Shown here piece by piece: positions 1 to 9,293 of a stretch of 64,000 nt of DNA. The notes beneath the pieces are model-generated. The model had not been told where the DNA came from. It saw nothing but the letters and a program-made list of their open reading frames with translations, and ran no database searches. Each line of letters starts with the position of its first letter. The stretch's first letter is position 1. Origin of the DNA: Atopomonas hussainii (GTDB lineage: Bacteria > Pseudomonadota > Gammaproteobacteria > Pseudomonadales > Pseudomonadaceae); contig NZ_FOAS01000013.1 in NCBI RefSeq assembly GCF_900109735.1, positions 1-64,000 of the forward strand. The letters are read 5' to 3'. Both the position numbers and the translations under genes were made by a program.

Positions 1-7
1 AAGAGCA
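1..7 (-). promoter_or_regulatory. Partial boxA antitermination site of an rRNA leader
   Basis: On the minus strand the window ends in TTGCTCTT, the first part of the rRNA boxA consensus TGCTCTTTAACA. It lies about 34 bases after the -10 of the nearest of three tandem rRNA-like promoters, the right place in a leader transcript for NusB/S10-dependent antitermination. The rest of the motif is outside the window, so this rests mainly on context. Confidence 0.6.
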
Positions 8-40
8 ATTTGGCTAAGCAGCTCGCTTAACCGAGGGCGC

Positions 41-68
41 ATTCTACAGCACCTCATTTCGCTGTCAA
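41..68 (-). promoter_or_regulatory. rRNA-type promoter, proximal copy
   Basis: Minus strand: -35 TTGACA at 68-63, a 16-base spacer, -10 TAGAAT at 46-41, then the GC-rich discriminator GCGCC typical of stringently controlled stable-RNA promoters. Upstream (about 70-112) are A and T tracts that could act as an UP element. It points out of the window, where a 16S rRNA gene is expected. Two further copies share the same 16-base spacing. Confidence 0.8.
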
Positions 69-151
69 GCACTGTTTCGAAGAATTTTTTCTTTCGATTC
101 AGCCACTTAAAAAAGCCACTCGTTAAAGCCGGCTTCGTCAGCGGGAGGCGC

Positions 152-179
152 ATTCTACACTGAGCAAGCTCTGTGTCAA
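152..179 (-). promoter_or_regulatory. rRNA-type promoter, middle copy
   Basis: Minus strand: -35 TTGACA at 179-174, a 16-base spacer, -10 TAGAAT at 157-152, followed by GCGCC. Hexamers, spacer length and discriminator match the proximal copy, which argues for duplication of a promoter unit and not chance. Confidence 0.8.
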
Positions 180-312
180 CACCTCATTTTCGAGCCTTTT
201 CACACCTCGCCGAAGCGAGCCACAAAACCCTCAGGACAGCTCCTATTGCCGCCCCACCTCGCAAAAACCTTAACTAAGTCAATCAGTTACGACTCGCTGC
301 GAAGTGGGGCGC

Positions 313-340
313 ATTATAGGGACGGCATTTTTGCGGTCAA
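313..340 (-). promoter_or_regulatory. rRNA-type promoter, distal copy
   Basis: Minus strand: -35 TTGACC at 340-335, a 16-base spacer, -10 TATAAT at 318-313, then GCGCCCC. It starts about 13 bases after the tyrS stop codon, so little room is left for a tyrS terminator. An imperfect 12-base inverted repeat (251-262 with 299-310) lies just downstream of it. Confidence 0.75.
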
Positions 341-353
341 CTGTTTTTTGCAG

Positions 354-1547
354 TTATTTCAGCGTGATGCGCGCGAAGGCTTTTTTACCGGCCTGGCAAA
401 CGTGCGTCGCGCCTTGCTTGAAGAGGAAATCGCGATCAACCACTGCACCATCGATGCGCACGGAACCCGAAGCCAGCACATCACGTGCTGCCGCCGCATT
501 CTTAACCAGACCCGCCTTATTAAGGATGGCGGAGATCGGCATATCGCCCTCGCCCTCTAACGTCACCTCGGGCAGATCTTCTGGCAGCTCTCCGTCTTTT
601 AGGCGATTGCCCGCTGACTTATGGGCATTCTGCGCAGCCTCTTCACCATGGAAGCGCGCGACAAGCTCTTCCGCCAGCTTGATCTTGATATCGCGCGGAT
701 TAGCACCTGCCTCGACATCACGCTTGAACTGCTCGATTTCGTCCATGCTGCGGAAGCTCAGCAGCTCGAAGTAACGCCACATCAGCGTATCCGGCATGGA
801 GACCAGCTTGTTGTACATGACGCCTGGCGCTTCTTGGATGCCTACATAGTTGCCCAGTGACTTGGACATCTTCTTCACCCCATCCAAGCCTTCCAACAAC
901 GGCATGGTCAGGATGATCTGCGGTTCCTGCCCGTAGGCACGTTGCAGTTCACGGCCCATCAGCAGGTTGAATTTCTGATCAGTGCCACCCAGCTCGACAT
1001 CCGCCTTCAGTGCTACGGAGTCGTAGCCCTGCACTAGCGGGTAGAGAAACTCATGAATAGCAATCGACTGATTGGCCGCATAGCGCTTGGAAAAATCATC
1101 ACGCTCCAGCATGCGCGCTACGGTGTGCTTGGCGGCTAACTGAATCAGCTCAGCCGAACTCATAGCGTCCATCCACGTAGAGTTAAACGCCACCTCGGTC
1201 TTAGCCGGATCGAGAATCTTGAACACCTGCTCTTTATAGGTCTCGGCGTTCTGCAGCACCTGCTCACGCGTCAACGGCTGACGGGTGACGTTCTTGCCGG
1301 TCGGGTCACCGATCATGCCGGTGAAGTCGCCAATCAGGAAGATCACCTGATGGCCCAGCTCTTGGAACTGGCGCAGCTTATTAATAAGCACCGTGTGACC
1401 CAAGTGCAGGTCCGGTGCGGTCGGATCGAAGCCGGCCTTAATGCGCAGTGGGCGCCCCTGCTTAAGTTTTTCGATCAATTCGTCTTCGACCAGAATCTCT
1501 TCAGACCCACGACGAATCAGCGCCAACTGATCATCCAGCGACTTCAT
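354..1547 (-). CDS. tyrS: Tyrosine--tRNA ligase
   Basis: Class I aminoacyl-tRNA synthetase that charges tRNA-Tyr in the cytoplasm. The HIGH-type signature HLGHT is near residue 48 and the KMSKS loop (KKMSKSLGN) near 230. A C-terminal S4-like RNA-binding domain ends in GKKAFARI. The 397-residue length fits the long Pseudomonas-type enzyme. I chose the ATG at 1547 over one 30 bases upstream because an AGAGG ribosome site sits 6-7 bases before it and the protein then begins MKSLDDQ, like its homologues. Its 3' end abuts the tandem rRNA promoters, the arrangement I recall for tyrZ next to an rRNA operon in P. aeruginosa. It is divergent from the M23 peptidase gene. Confidence 0.95.
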   Translation of the reverse strand: MKSLDDQLALIRRGSEEILVEDELIEKLKQGRPLRIKAGFDPTAPDLHLGHTVLINKLRQFQELGHQVIFLIGDFTGMIGDPTGKNVTRQPLTREQVLQNAETYKEQVFKILDPAKTEVAFNSTWMDAMSSAELIQLAAKHTVARMLERDDFSKRYAANQSIAIHEFLYPLVQGYDSVALKADVELGGTDQKFNLLMGRELQRAYGQEPQIILTMPLLEGLDGVKKMSKSLGNYVGIQEAPGVMYNKLVSMPDTLMWRYFELLSFRSMDEIEQFKRDVEAGANPRDIKIKLAEELVARFHGEEAAQNAHKSAGNRLKDGELPEDLPEVTLEGEGDMPISAILNKAGLVKNAAAARDVLASGSVRIDGAVVDRDFLFKQGATHVCQAGKKAFARITLK

Positions 1548-1727
1548 TCTTATCCTCTTGAAAGAATCCACAGACACAAAGGGAACTCAGCTTACAATGC
1601 AGGGGACTAAAAACAAATCCGCCCGCCAAGCGGAAATGGGGGAACCATGACGTTTTGATGATTGATCAAACAAGCGTCTGGTTATATTTTATACAGTTAT
1701 TGCATAACACCGGCCCTTTAAAGACCG

Positions 1728-3272
1728 ATGAATTCTCGCCAGAAGAATAACAAGCCGTACTACCCGCGCAGTCATCTGCTCGCCGCCAGTGGCGTTGCCG
1801 CGCTTATGAGCCTGACGCTGTTGGTGTTTCCTTCGCGCGAAGTGGAAGCCAAACGTAGTTCGCCGCTTGAGTTAGACCTGCCCTTAGAAACGGCAGATAT
1901 CGCAGACTCCCCAGCCCTAGCGCCGCAAAAACCTGAGGTTTTAAGCGCCAAAGCGGGTAACACGCATGCCGCCGCGCTTGATGATTCGGTACGTGAGTCT
2001 GTTGCAGAAAACAGCAGCGACGACGATAGCGAAAGCCGCGGTGGCCTGTTTGGCTTTTTCAGCAGCGATGACGACGACAGCGAAGAAACTACCGAGCTGC
2101 TCGATACGCCCGTTGAAGAAGATGAACAAGCGCTGCTGGCAGAGACGCCAGAGCCCGTCGCGCCGGCTGAGCCTGAATGGCTGAGCCTCGCGGTTGCCTC
2201 CGGTGAAACCCTCTCGACACTGTTTAATCGTGCTGGCCTGAGCGCTACCCAGCTGCATGCAGCGCTGAATAGCAGCAAAGACGCCAAGCAATTCACACGT
2301 TTGAAAGTCGGCCAAGTGCTGGAATTCCGCATTGAAGACGGCGAACTGCAGGCCATGCGTTCGCAACTGAACAAGCTAGCCAGCATTGAGCTCGCGCGTG
2401 AAGAAAAAGGCTTTAAGTTTCAGCGCCATGAAGTGAAGCCCGAGGTGCACACCCGTTACACCCAAGGTTCGATTGAGTCATCGCTGTTCTTGGCCGGCAA
2501 GCGCGCCGGCATGAGCCACGGCTTGGTCATGGAGCTGGCGAACATCTTCGGCTACGACATCGACTTTGCCCGTGAAATCCGCAAAGGCGATCACTTCGAG
2601 TTGGTTTACGAAGAGAAGCAAGTGGACGGCGAAAAAGTCGGCACCGGCGAAATTCTTGCCGCACGCTTTACCAACCGCGGCAAGGAATACCAAGCGGTTC
2701 GCTACACCAACAAGCAAGGCATCACCAGTTACTACCTGCCCAACGGGCAGTCGATGCGTAAAGCGTTTATTCGCACACCTGTGGACTTCGCGCGCATCAG
2801 CTCGCGCTTCTCCATGGGCCGCAAGCATCCGATTTTGAACAAGATCCGCGCCCACAAAGGTGTGGACTATGCCGCTCCGCGCGGCACGCCGATTAAGGCA
2901 GCGGGCGCCGGCAAGGTGATTCTGGCTGGCCGCAAAGGCGGCTACGGCAACACGGTGATCATTCAACACGGCGGCACCTACCGCACCCTGTATGCGCATA
3001 TGAACGGCTTCGCCCGTGGCGTGCGCAATGGTGTGGCGGTCAAGCAAGGACAGGTGATCGGCTACATCGGCACCACCGGCTTGTCGACCGGCCCGCACTT
3101 GCATTACGAGTTCCTAGTTAACGGCGTGCACCGTGACCCGCTGTCGATCAAGCTGCCGATGGCTGACCCCATCGCCGCCAACGAAAAACAACGCTTCTTG
3201 CAGCAAACGCAACCACTGTTTGCTCAGCTGGAAAGCGGCAAGAAGACCTTGCTCGCCAAACGTTCGGAGTAA
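1728..3272 (+). CDS. M23-family murein endopeptidase (MepM-like)
   Basis: Predicted peptidoglycan DD-endopeptidase of 514 residues. One N-terminal membrane segment (about residues 18-36) suggests a signal anchor. An acidic Ser/Asp/Glu-rich linker (roughly 85-145) follows, then a LysM/OapA-like region and a second M23-associated domain (about 235-345). The catalytic M23 domain carries HKGVDY near residue 374, LYAHM near 425 and HLHYEF near 457, which supply the zinc ligands. This is the MepM/NlpD layout with an intact zinc site, so an active hydrolase is expected in the periplasm. anmK starts one base after its stop, so the two are probably co-transcribed: one cuts the wall, the other recycles its sugar. 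Confidence 0.9.
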   Translation: MNSRQKNNKPYYPRSHLLAASGVAALMSLTLLVFPSREVEAKRSSPLELDLPLETADIADSPALAPQKPEVLSAKAGNTHAAALDDSVRESVAENSSDDDSESRGGLFGFFSSDDDDSEETTELLDTPVEEDEQALLAETPEPVAPAEPEWLSLAVASGETLSTLFNRAGLSATQLHAALNSSKDAKQFTRLKVGQVLEFRIEDGELQAMRSQLNKLASIELAREEKGFKFQRHEVKPEVHTRYTQGSIESSLFLAGKRAGMSHGLVMELANIFGYDIDFAREIRKGDHFELVYEEKQVDGEKVGTGEILAARFTNRGKEYQAVRYTNKQGITSYYLPNGQSMRKAFIRTPVDFARISSRFSMGRKHPILNKIRAHKGVDYAAPRGTPIKAAGAGKVILAGRKGGYGNTVIIQHGGTYRTLYAHMNGFARGVRNGVAVKQGQVIGYIGTTGLSTGPHLHYEFLVNGVHRDPLSIKLPMADPIAANEKQRFLQQTQPLFAQLESGKKTLLAKRSE

Positions 3273-3273
3273 C

Positions 3274-4368
3274 ATGGCGCTTTATTTGGGGGTGATGTCG
3301 GGCACTAGTCTGGACGGTATCGACATCGCCCTAACCGACCTCTTGGGCCAGCCTCAGTTGCTGGCCCATTATTTTTCGCCCCTGCCAGAGGCCCTGCGCA
3401 GCGAGTTGTTAGCACTGTGCCAGAGCGGCCCCGATGAACTAGCCCGACAAGCCGTGGCCGGCAATGCGTGGGCCGAGTGTGTTGCCACAGGCATTAAACA
3501 GCTGCTCGCCGAGCAGAACTTAACCGCCGCCGACATCTGCGCCATAGGCAGCCACGGACAAACCGTGCGTCACGAACCTGCACGCGGCTTCAGTGTGCAA
3601 ATTGGCGCGCCTGCTCTATTGGCCGAGTTGACCGGCATTAGCGTAGTCGCCGATTTTCGCAGTCGAGATATTGCCGCCGGCGGTCAAGGCGCACCATTGG
3701 TACCAGCGTTTCATCAGCAGTTATTTGCCGATGACATCGAAGTGCGCGCGCTGGTCAACATCGGCGGCTTTAGCAACCTGACCTTGCTCACCCCCGGCGC
3801 CGCCGTACAAGGCTTTGACTGCGGCCCGGGCAATGCGCTGATGGACGCGTGGATTCGCCTGCATCGCGGGCAAGATTACGACGCTGACGGTACTTGGGCG
3901 GCCAGCGGACACGTTAACCACACGCTACTGACCCAGCTACTGGAAGACCCCTTCTTCGCCCAGCGCGGCCCCAAAAGCACCGGGCGCGAATACTTTCACC
4001 CTGCATGGCTGCAAGCGCAGTTGAAGCGTTTTGGTGAGAAGCTGGAAGCGGTGGATATTCAGGCCACACTCTGTGCCCTCACGGCGCACTGCATTAGCCA
4101 AGCTTTGCTCGCGCAACAGCCGCAGTGTCAGCGTTTGCTGGTGTGCGGCGGCGGCGCGCACAACCGGCAGTTAATGGCACTACTGCAACAAGCTCTGCCA
4201 GCGCTCCATGTAGACACCACGCAAGCGCTCGGCGCTGATCCAGACTGGCTCGAGGCCATGGCTTTTGCTTGGCTGGCCAAATGCTGTGTCGATGGCACGC
4301 CGGGCAACCGCCCGGCGGTGACCGGCGCGCGCGGCTTGCGTGTTTTGGGGGCGATTTACCCTGCCTAA
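3274..4368 (+). CDS. anmK: Anhydro-N-acetylmuramic acid kinase
   Basis: Converts 1,6-anhydro-MurNAc from recycled peptidoglycan to MurNAc-6-phosphate with ATP. The N-terminal signature [10 protein letters not shown] opens the protein, GFDCGPGN and the phosphate-binding CGGGAHN lie further on, and 364 residues is the family size. The frame stays open upstream inside the peptidase gene, but the ATG at 3274 is preceded by GGAG at good spacing and gives the conserved start [10 protein letters not shown]. It shares an operon with the M23 peptidase and ends before a bidirectional terminator facing erpA. Confidence 0.95.
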   Translation: MALYLGVMSGTSLDGIDIALTDLLGQPQLLAHYFSPLPEALRSELLALCQSGPDELARQAVAGNAWAECVATGIKQLLAEQNLTAADICAIGSHGQTVRHEPARGFSVQIGAPALLAELTGISVVADFRSRDIAAGGQGAPLVPAFHQQLFADDIEVRALVNIGGFSNLTLLTPGAAVQGFDCGPGNALMDAWIRLHRGQDYDADGTWAASGHVNHTLLTQLLEDPFFAQRGPKSTGREYFHPAWLQAQLKRFGEKLEAVDIQATLCALTAHCISQALLAQQPQCQRLLVCGGGAHNRQLMALLQQALPALHVDTTQALGADPDWLEAMAFAWLAKCCVDGTPGNRPAVTGARGLRVLGAIYPA

Positions 4369-4387
4369 GGGACTCATCGCAGGCATT

Positions 4388-4413
4388 AAAAAAGCGCCCT
4401 AGGGCGCTTTTTT
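4388..4413. terminator. Bidirectional intrinsic terminator between anmK and erpA
   Basis: Perfect 26-base palindrome: A-run, AGCGCCCT, AGGGCGCT, T-run. With A and T tracts on both sides it can end transcripts from either strand, fitting its place between convergent genes. Confidence 0.9.
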
Positions 4414-4425
4414 ACCTTCAGCCGA

Positions 4426-4776
4426 TCAAATCGAGAACGACTGACCGCAACCACAAGTGGTCGCTGCATTGGGGTTTTTAATCACAAAGCGCGAGCCTTC
4501 GAGGCCTTCCTGATAGTCGACCTCGGAGCCGGCCAAGTACTGGAAGCTCATCGGGTCGATCACCAAGCTGGCACCTTCGCGCTGGACGATGGTGTCATCA
4601 TCGGCGACGTCTTCATCGAAGGTGAAACCGTACTGGAAGCCCGAGCAGCCGCCGCCGGTGACAAACACACGCAGCTTTAAGCGTGGGTTGCCTTCTTCTT
4701 CGATCAAGGTCTTCACCTTATTGGCCGCACCATTGGTGAAGATCAGAGGGGTCGGCTCAAAGGTTTCAACAGACAT
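4426..4776 (-). CDS. erpA: Iron-sulfur cluster insertion protein ErpA
   Basis: A-type carrier that delivers Fe-S clusters to apo-enzymes such as those of isoprenoid synthesis. The three cluster ligands are visible as Cys44 (GGGCSG) and Cys108/Cys110 (CGCG) in 116 residues. The C-terminal CGCGQSFSI is characteristic. It is the last gene of a minus-strand run argC, DUF6776, bactofilin, erpA, with 67 bases after the bactofilin stop, so it may also have its own promoter. Confidence 0.95.
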   Translation of the reverse strand: MSVETFEPTPLIFTNGAANKVKTLIEEEGNPRLKLRVFVTGGGCSGFQYGFTFDEDVADDDTIVQREGASLVIDPMSFQYLAGSEVDYQEGLEGSRFVIKNPNAATTCGCGQSFSI

Positions 4777-4843
4777 GTACTACTCTCCACGGGCCTAAGC
4801 CCTATCACAACGCGCTTATTATCCTGTTACCCGAGCAAAATGG

Positions 4844-5254
4844 TCAACTATTGACCAGCGCTTCTTCACTGCCGCTCGGCTGCACGGCTTCATCCCCCAG
4901 ATAGCGCAGCTGACCTTCGACTTGCGCGCCCATGGCCATTTCCATCAGCCGATAGTGCAAGTTGCCGCGAATGCGTGCGGTGGCGCCCAGTTCGATGTGC
5001 TCTAGGGCAAATACATCGCCCTGCACTTCGCCGTTAATGATGATATGGGGCGCGCTCACTCGGCCTTCAACCCGGCCCTTGTCACTCACCCGCACTAAGC
5101 CTTGTTCGGCATTGATGGTGCCTTGCACGAAGCCATCCACCTGCAGCGCGCCGGCCAGTTCGATATCGCCTTTCAGCGCGGTGTTGTGGGCAATCACACT
5201 GGTTTGACCGGAAAACTGACTCATGTCGGCACGCGGATTTTTCTTGTTGAACAC
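4844..5254 (-). CDS. Bactofilin (polymer-forming cytoskeletal protein)
   Basis: 136 residues dominated by a right-handed beta-helix with repeated hydrophobic-Gly steps (DIELAGALQVDG, GRVEGRVSAPHI, EVQGDVFALEHI), the DUF583/CcmA pattern. Bactofilins self-assemble into filaments that scaffold wall enzymes or polar structures. The start is 3 bases after the DUF6776 stop, so the two are translationally linked. Length and core look complete. The cellular role in this organism cannot be read from sequence. Confidence 0.88.
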   Translation of the reverse strand: MFNKKNPRADMSQFSGQTSVIAHNTALKGDIELAGALQVDGFVQGTINAEQGLVRVSDKGRVEGRVSAPHIIINGEVQGDVFALEHIELGATARIRGNLHYRLMEMAMGAQVEGQLRYLGDEAVQPSGSEEALVNS

Positions 5255-5257
5255 GAC

Positions 5258-5998
5258 TTACTCCTGATTAATCCAGTCAAAGGTTCGCTCGATGGGCTGC
5301 TTCTGCCCGGCCACTACGGCCAAGATGCGAATACGCTGCGGCACAAAGCCCTCCGGCAAGCGTAGCTCGGCAAAACGCCCGGCTGCGGGGTACAGCTGAT
5401 AATGCTTAAAGCCAAACTGGATGCCGTCTTTGCTCACCTGTTCAGAGAGCTCATGCAGCGGCATACGTTTGGCTTTGTTGCCCTCTTGGCCGAGCACTTC
5501 AATCTTCAATTGGCCCTTGAGTGATTTTTCGTCATCGCCCAAGCGGCTGAGCATGAACTTATAGCGGAACAACTGCGCATCGTCCGTGGGCTGTAGCTCA
5601 AAGGCGTGAATGGTTAAACCATCGCGACGGCTACCCGGCGCCACGGCCTCTTTGTAGAAGGCCAAGTCTTGCTGCAGCTGAAACACTTCCGCTTCCAGCA
5701 TTTTGATGGTTTGCCGGCTTTGCTCGGTGGCTTGCTGCGCCAGGCGGCCACCACTTTCGAGCACAGCTTGGCGCTGCATTAGGGTTTGCTCGGCCTCTTC
5801 CGACTGGGCCAAGCGCTCGACCAGCGCGTCGTGACCATCCAATGCTGCGCCCACTTCGTAATCGCGCCACTGATAGCCGGCGTACACCGCCAACGGCAGC
5901 AGCACCGCCGCCAGCAGCAGGACGGCGTTTTTCCACCGCCCCTGTCCCGGCTGTACAACCCTGACTTGCCAATCGGCTTGCTGACGTTTCTTCGCCAT
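5258..5998 (-). CDS. DUF6776-type single-pass membrane protein
   Basis: 246 residues of unknown function. A basic N-terminus is followed by one membrane segment (about 24-43), a coiled-coil stretch (about 58-115) and a C-terminal beta-rich domain probably in the periplasm. I recall the Pseudomonas orthologue beside argC. It overlaps the argC stop by one base (TAATG) and precedes the bactofilin by 3 bases, which suggests the membrane protein could anchor or position bactofilin filaments. That partnership is inference. Confidence 0.75.
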   Translation of the reverse strand: MAKKRQQADWQVRVVQPGQGRWKNAVLLLAAVLLPLAVYAGYQWRDYEVGAALDGHDALVERLAQSEEAEQTLMQRQAVLESGGRLAQQATEQSRQTIKMLEAEVFQLQQDLAFYKEAVAPGSRRDGLTIHAFELQPTDDAQLFRYKFMLSRLGDDEKSLKGQLKIEVLGQEGNKAKRMPLHELSEQVSKDGIQFGFKHYQLYPAAGRFAELRLPEGFVPQRIRILAVVAGQKQPIERTFDWINQE

Positions 5999-7026
5999 TA
6001 GGGCAGCAACGCCACATGACCAAGACCAGCTTGCTCATCCAGACCAAACATCAGGTTCATGTTGTGCACCGCCTGCCCTGCGGCCCCTTTGACCAAGTTG
6101 TCGATGGCCGAGAGGATCACCACAGTGTCGCCGTCTTGCGGGCGATGAATAGCGATGCGGCAACGGTTGCTGCCCTTCACGCTGCGGGTTTCTGGATGGC
6201 TGCCAGCAGGCATCACATCGACGAATACCTCGTTGGCGTAACGCTGCTCGTACAAGGCTTGCAGATCGACACTGCGGTCCGGCACTTGCGCATACAAAGT
6301 AGCGTGAATGCCGCGAATCATCGGGGTGAGATGCGGCACAAAGGTCAGGCCGATCTCATGCCCAGCGGCGCGCGCCAAGCCTTGGCGAATTTCTGGCAGG
6401 TGACGATGGCCCGGCACGCCGTAGGCCTTAAAGTTTTCCGAGGCCTCACACAACAAGCTGCCCAAGTGAGTCTGCCGACCGGCGCCGCTGACACCGGATT
6501 TACAGTCAGCCACAAGATCGCCACGAATCAGGCCTTGCTCTACCAGCGGCAAGAAGCCCAACTGCACCGCCGTGGGGTAGCAGCCTGGGTTCGCCACCAA
6601 GCGCGCCTCGCGCACCTTAGCGCGGTTAATTTCCGGCAGGCCGTAGACCGCCTCGGCCAGAATGTTTTCGCAGGCGTGCGGCATGCCGTACCACTTCTCC
6701 CACACCGCAGGGTCACTCAGGCGGAAGTCAGCGGCCAAGTCGACCACTTTCACGCCTGCTTCGAGCAGCTCGGGCACTTGCTGCATAGCAATGCCGTTGG
6801 GCGTGGCGAAGAACACCAAGTCGCATTGTTTGAGGGTGTTGACGTCTGGCTGGCTGAAAGCCAAATCCAGATGACCGCGCAAATTGGGGTACATATCCGC
6901 CACAGGCAGCCCCGCCTCAGAGCGGGAAGTGATAACCTCAAGCTGCACATCCGGGTGCTGAACCAGCAGGCGCAACAGCTCTACGCCGGTATACCCTGTT
7001 CCGCCAACGATACCTACCTTGATCAT
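5998..7026 (-). CDS. argC: N-acetyl-gamma-glutamyl-phosphate reductase
   Basis: NADPH-dependent step in arginine biosynthesis, reducing N-acetylglutamyl-phosphate to the semialdehyde. The Rossmann signature GGTGYTG is at the N-terminus, the catalytic cysteine lies in NPGCYPTA (near residue 149), and 342 residues is typical. First gene of the run ending in erpA, and divergent from the chloride channel gene with a 78-base gap that must hold both promoters. Confidence 0.95.
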   Translation of the reverse strand: MIKVGIVGGTGYTGVELLRLLVQHPDVQLEVITSRSEAGLPVADMYPNLRGHLDLAFSQPDVNTLKQCDLVFFATPNGIAMQQVPELLEAGVKVVDLAADFRLSDPAVWEKWYGMPHACENILAEAVYGLPEINRAKVREARLVANPGCYPTAVQLGFLPLVEQGLIRGDLVADCKSGVSGAGRQTHLGSLLCEASENFKAYGVPGHRHLPEIRQGLARAAGHEIGLTFVPHLTPMIRGIHATLYAQVPDRSVDLQALYEQRYANEVFVDVMPAGSHPETRSVKGSNRCRIAIHRPQDGDTVVILSAIDNLVKGAAGQAVHNMNLMFGLDEQAGLGHVALLP

Positions 7027-7104
7027 CTCTGCCTCCCGGATACGCTAAAAATAAGGCATGCATAATAAAGCGCCACGCGGCGCGCAGCAAAAGGCTGACT
7101 TTGC

Positions 7105-8832
7105 GTGAAGTTGCACGTTCGTCCCGTTTTAGACCGTTTTCGCGAACAACTGGCGTCGGTAGAGGCTGCGCCACAGTTGGCCTTGCTGGGTTTATTGGCC
7201 GGTTTAGTGACGGGCTTTGTGGTACTGCTGTTTCGCGCCTCGGTAGAAGGCATCTTGGAGGCCATCAACGGCAGCCAAGCCGAAGCCTTTGAAAACCTCG
7301 ACCCGCTGTGGCGCCTTGCTCTGCCGGTTATTGGTGCGGTGCTGATCGCCCTATACCTGTGGAAACAAAGCGACGCTGACCGCCGTATGGGCATCGCCCA
7401 TGTGCTGGAGCGCTTCTCGCACCACCAAGGCTATTTCAACCTGCGTAGCCTAATTAACCAGTTCAACCTTGGCGTGATGACCTTAGGCAGCGGCTTTTCC
7501 GTCGGCCGTGAAGGCCCCGCCGTGCACTTAGGCGCCGCTGCCAGCAGCTTGATCGGCCAGTGGATGCGTTTGCCGAATAACTCGATGCGCACCTTGGTTG
7601 GCTGTGGCGCTGCGGCGGCGATTGCCGCTTCGTTTAACACTCCGCTGGCCGGGGTGATCTTCGCTATCGAAATTATCTTGTTGGATTTCAGCCTCGCCAG
7701 CCTGTTGCCTCTCACCCTTGCCGCCGTCACCGGCGCTTTGATGTCGCAGTTGGTGTATGGCTCCGGCAGTGTGATCAACGTGCCGCCTTTGGCGCTCGGC
7801 AGTCTGTGGGAGGTGCCGTGGCTGGTGGTCTGTGGCATGGCTCTTGGCGGGCTCGGGGCGATGTTTTCTTGGTGCTTGCTGTTTTGCCAACGCTGGGCGC
7901 GCGGGCCGTTTTTTATCCGCCTGATTGGCATCGGCGTGCTCACCGGCGCCGTCGGCTGGTTTCTGCCGCAGGCCATGGGCATGGGTTACGACAGCCTTAA
8001 CGCCGCGCTGATCGGCCAGTTATCACTCGGCGTGCTGCTCGCCTTGGCACTGGTAAAAACCTTGCTCACCGCCACCAGCATTGGCTTGGGTTTACCGGCT
8101 GGGCTGATCTCGCCAATTCTGGTCTGTGGCGCCTGTTTAGGCGGCGCGCTGGGTTTAATTGGCCAAGAGCTGTTTGGCCTGCGCTCACCCAGCGGTTTGT
8201 ACGCCATGCTCGGCATGGCGGCCGCGATGGGCGCCATTCTGCAAGCGCCACTGGCGGCGCTGATTGCTCTGCTGGAGCTCACCCACAACCCCAATATCGT
8301 CTTCCCCGGCATGTTGGTGGTGGCCATCGCCAACCTGACCACCAGCCAAGTTCTTGGCCAAGGCTCAGTATTCTTACAGTCGCTGCGCCAGCAAGGCATC
8401 GGCATTCGCTTTAGCCCGCAAGTGCAAGCCATGCAGGCGGTGGGGGCCAGCACACTGATGGAGCGCGACTTTATCTGCCTGCCACGGCACGTTGAGCTGG
8501 CCCATGCCAAAGACCTGTTTGCCAAGCGCCTGCCGCGCTGGATTATCGTCGAGCGCGACGACAAGCCCGTCGCCCTGCTGCGCGCCGCCGACCTCGCCAG
8601 CCAGCTGGAGCTAGAGCACAACGCGCCGCTGGATTTGCTCAGCATGCCCGGCGAACGCCGCGACCTGTGTATGCTGCCGATGCAAGCCACCGTACAAGAA
8701 GCCCTCGATGCACTGAGCAATCAAGGCCATGAAGTGCTGTGTTTGATGGTCCGCCGTCGACGCAGCGCGCCGCGCCCCGCCGGCGTGGTGACCCGTGAAG
8801 CCCTCGACCACTATTACCAACTCAACCGCTAA
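7105..8832 (+). CDS. CLC-family chloride channel/antiporter with CBS-like C-terminus
   Basis: 575-residue integral membrane protein. The CLC selectivity motifs are present as GSGFS, GREGP (with the gating glutamate) and GLPAG-ISP, along with roughly ten or more membrane helices. A cytoplasmic tail after about residue 445 resembles CBS domains, which bind nucleotides and tune activity in this family. The start is a GTG at 7105; no better upstream start is visible. hemJ follows after 9 bases, so the two are probably co-transcribed. Whether it is a channel or a Cl-/H+ exchanger is not certain. Confidence 0.88.
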   Translation: MKLHVRPVLDRFREQLASVEAAPQLALLGLLAGLVTGFVVLLFRASVEGILEAINGSQAEAFENLDPLWRLALPVIGAVLIALYLWKQSDADRRMGIAHVLERFSHHQGYFNLRSLINQFNLGVMTLGSGFSVGREGPAVHLGAAASSLIGQWMRLPNNSMRTLVGCGAAAAIAASFNTPLAGVIFAIEIILLDFSLASLLPLTLAAVTGALMSQLVYGSGSVINVPPLALGSLWEVPWLVVCGMALGGLGAMFSWCLLFCQRWARGPFFIRLIGIGVLTGAVGWFLPQAMGMGYDSLNAALIGQLSLGVLLALALVKTLLTATSIGLGLPAGLISPILVCGACLGGALGLIGQELFGLRSPSGLYAMLGMAAAMGAILQAPLAALIALLELTHNPNIVFPGMLVVAIANLTTSQVLGQGSVFLQSLRQQGIGIRFSPQVQAMQAVGASTLMERDFICLPRHVELAHAKDLFAKRLPRWIIVERDDKPVALLRAADLASQLELEHNAPLDLLSMPGERRDLCMLPMQATVQEALDALSNQGHEVLCLMVRRRRSAPRPAGVVTREALDHYYQLNR

Positions 8833-8841
8833 GGAAGTTCC

Positions 8842-9270
8842 ATGCTGTATTTGTGGCTCAAAGCCCTGCACCTGATCGCCATGGTCTGCTGGTTCGCCGG
8901 CTTGTTCTACTTGCCGCGCCTGTTTGTCTATCACGCCATGAGCGACGACCAGCCCAGCCGCGAGCGCTTTAAGATCATGGAGCGCAAGCTGTATCGCGGC
9001 ATCATGCTGCCGTCGATGATTGTCACGGTGCTGGCCGGCGCGGCGCTGCTGTACCTCAACTACCCCTACTACTTAAGCCAAGGGTGGATGCACGCCAAGC
9101 TGACCTTAGTGTTCGTATTGATTGGTTATCACCATGTGTGCGGCGCACAGATGAAGCGCTTCGCCCGTGATGAAAACACCCGTGGTCACGTGTTCTACCG
9201 TTGGTTTAACGAAGTGCCGGTGCTGTTCCTGCTGGCGATTGTCATTTTGGTGGTGGTGCGTCCGTTCTAA
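8842..9270 (+). CDS. hemJ: Protoporphyrinogen oxidase HemJ
   Basis: 142-residue four-helix membrane protein that oxidises protoporphyrinogen IX late in heme synthesis. The N-terminal LKALHLIAMVCWFAGLFYL stretch, the LPRLFVYHA segment and the HAKLTLV motif match the UPF0093/HemJ family, including the conserved histidine and lysine. A ribosome site AAGGAAG precedes the ATG. It lies between the CLC gene and a nitronate monooxygenase in one strand run. Confidence 0.88.
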   Translation: MLYLWLKALHLIAMVCWFAGLFYLPRLFVYHAMSDDQPSRERFKIMERKLYRGIMLPSMIVTVLAGAALLYLNYPYYLSQGWMHAKLTLVFVLIGYHHVCGAQMKRFARDENTRGHVFYRWFNEVPVLFLLAIVILVVVRPF

Positions 9271-9293
9271 CCGCCCCGTTTAAGGAGAAACCC

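Noticed and set aside
246-860. Plus-strand open frames opposite tyrS and the rRNA promoters
   Set aside because: They overlap a certain gene and its downstream promoter array and have no ribosome site or recognisable product.
6016-7065. Long plus-strand open frame opposite argC
   Set aside because: argC on the minus strand is certain. The opposite frame is an expected artefact of codon bias.
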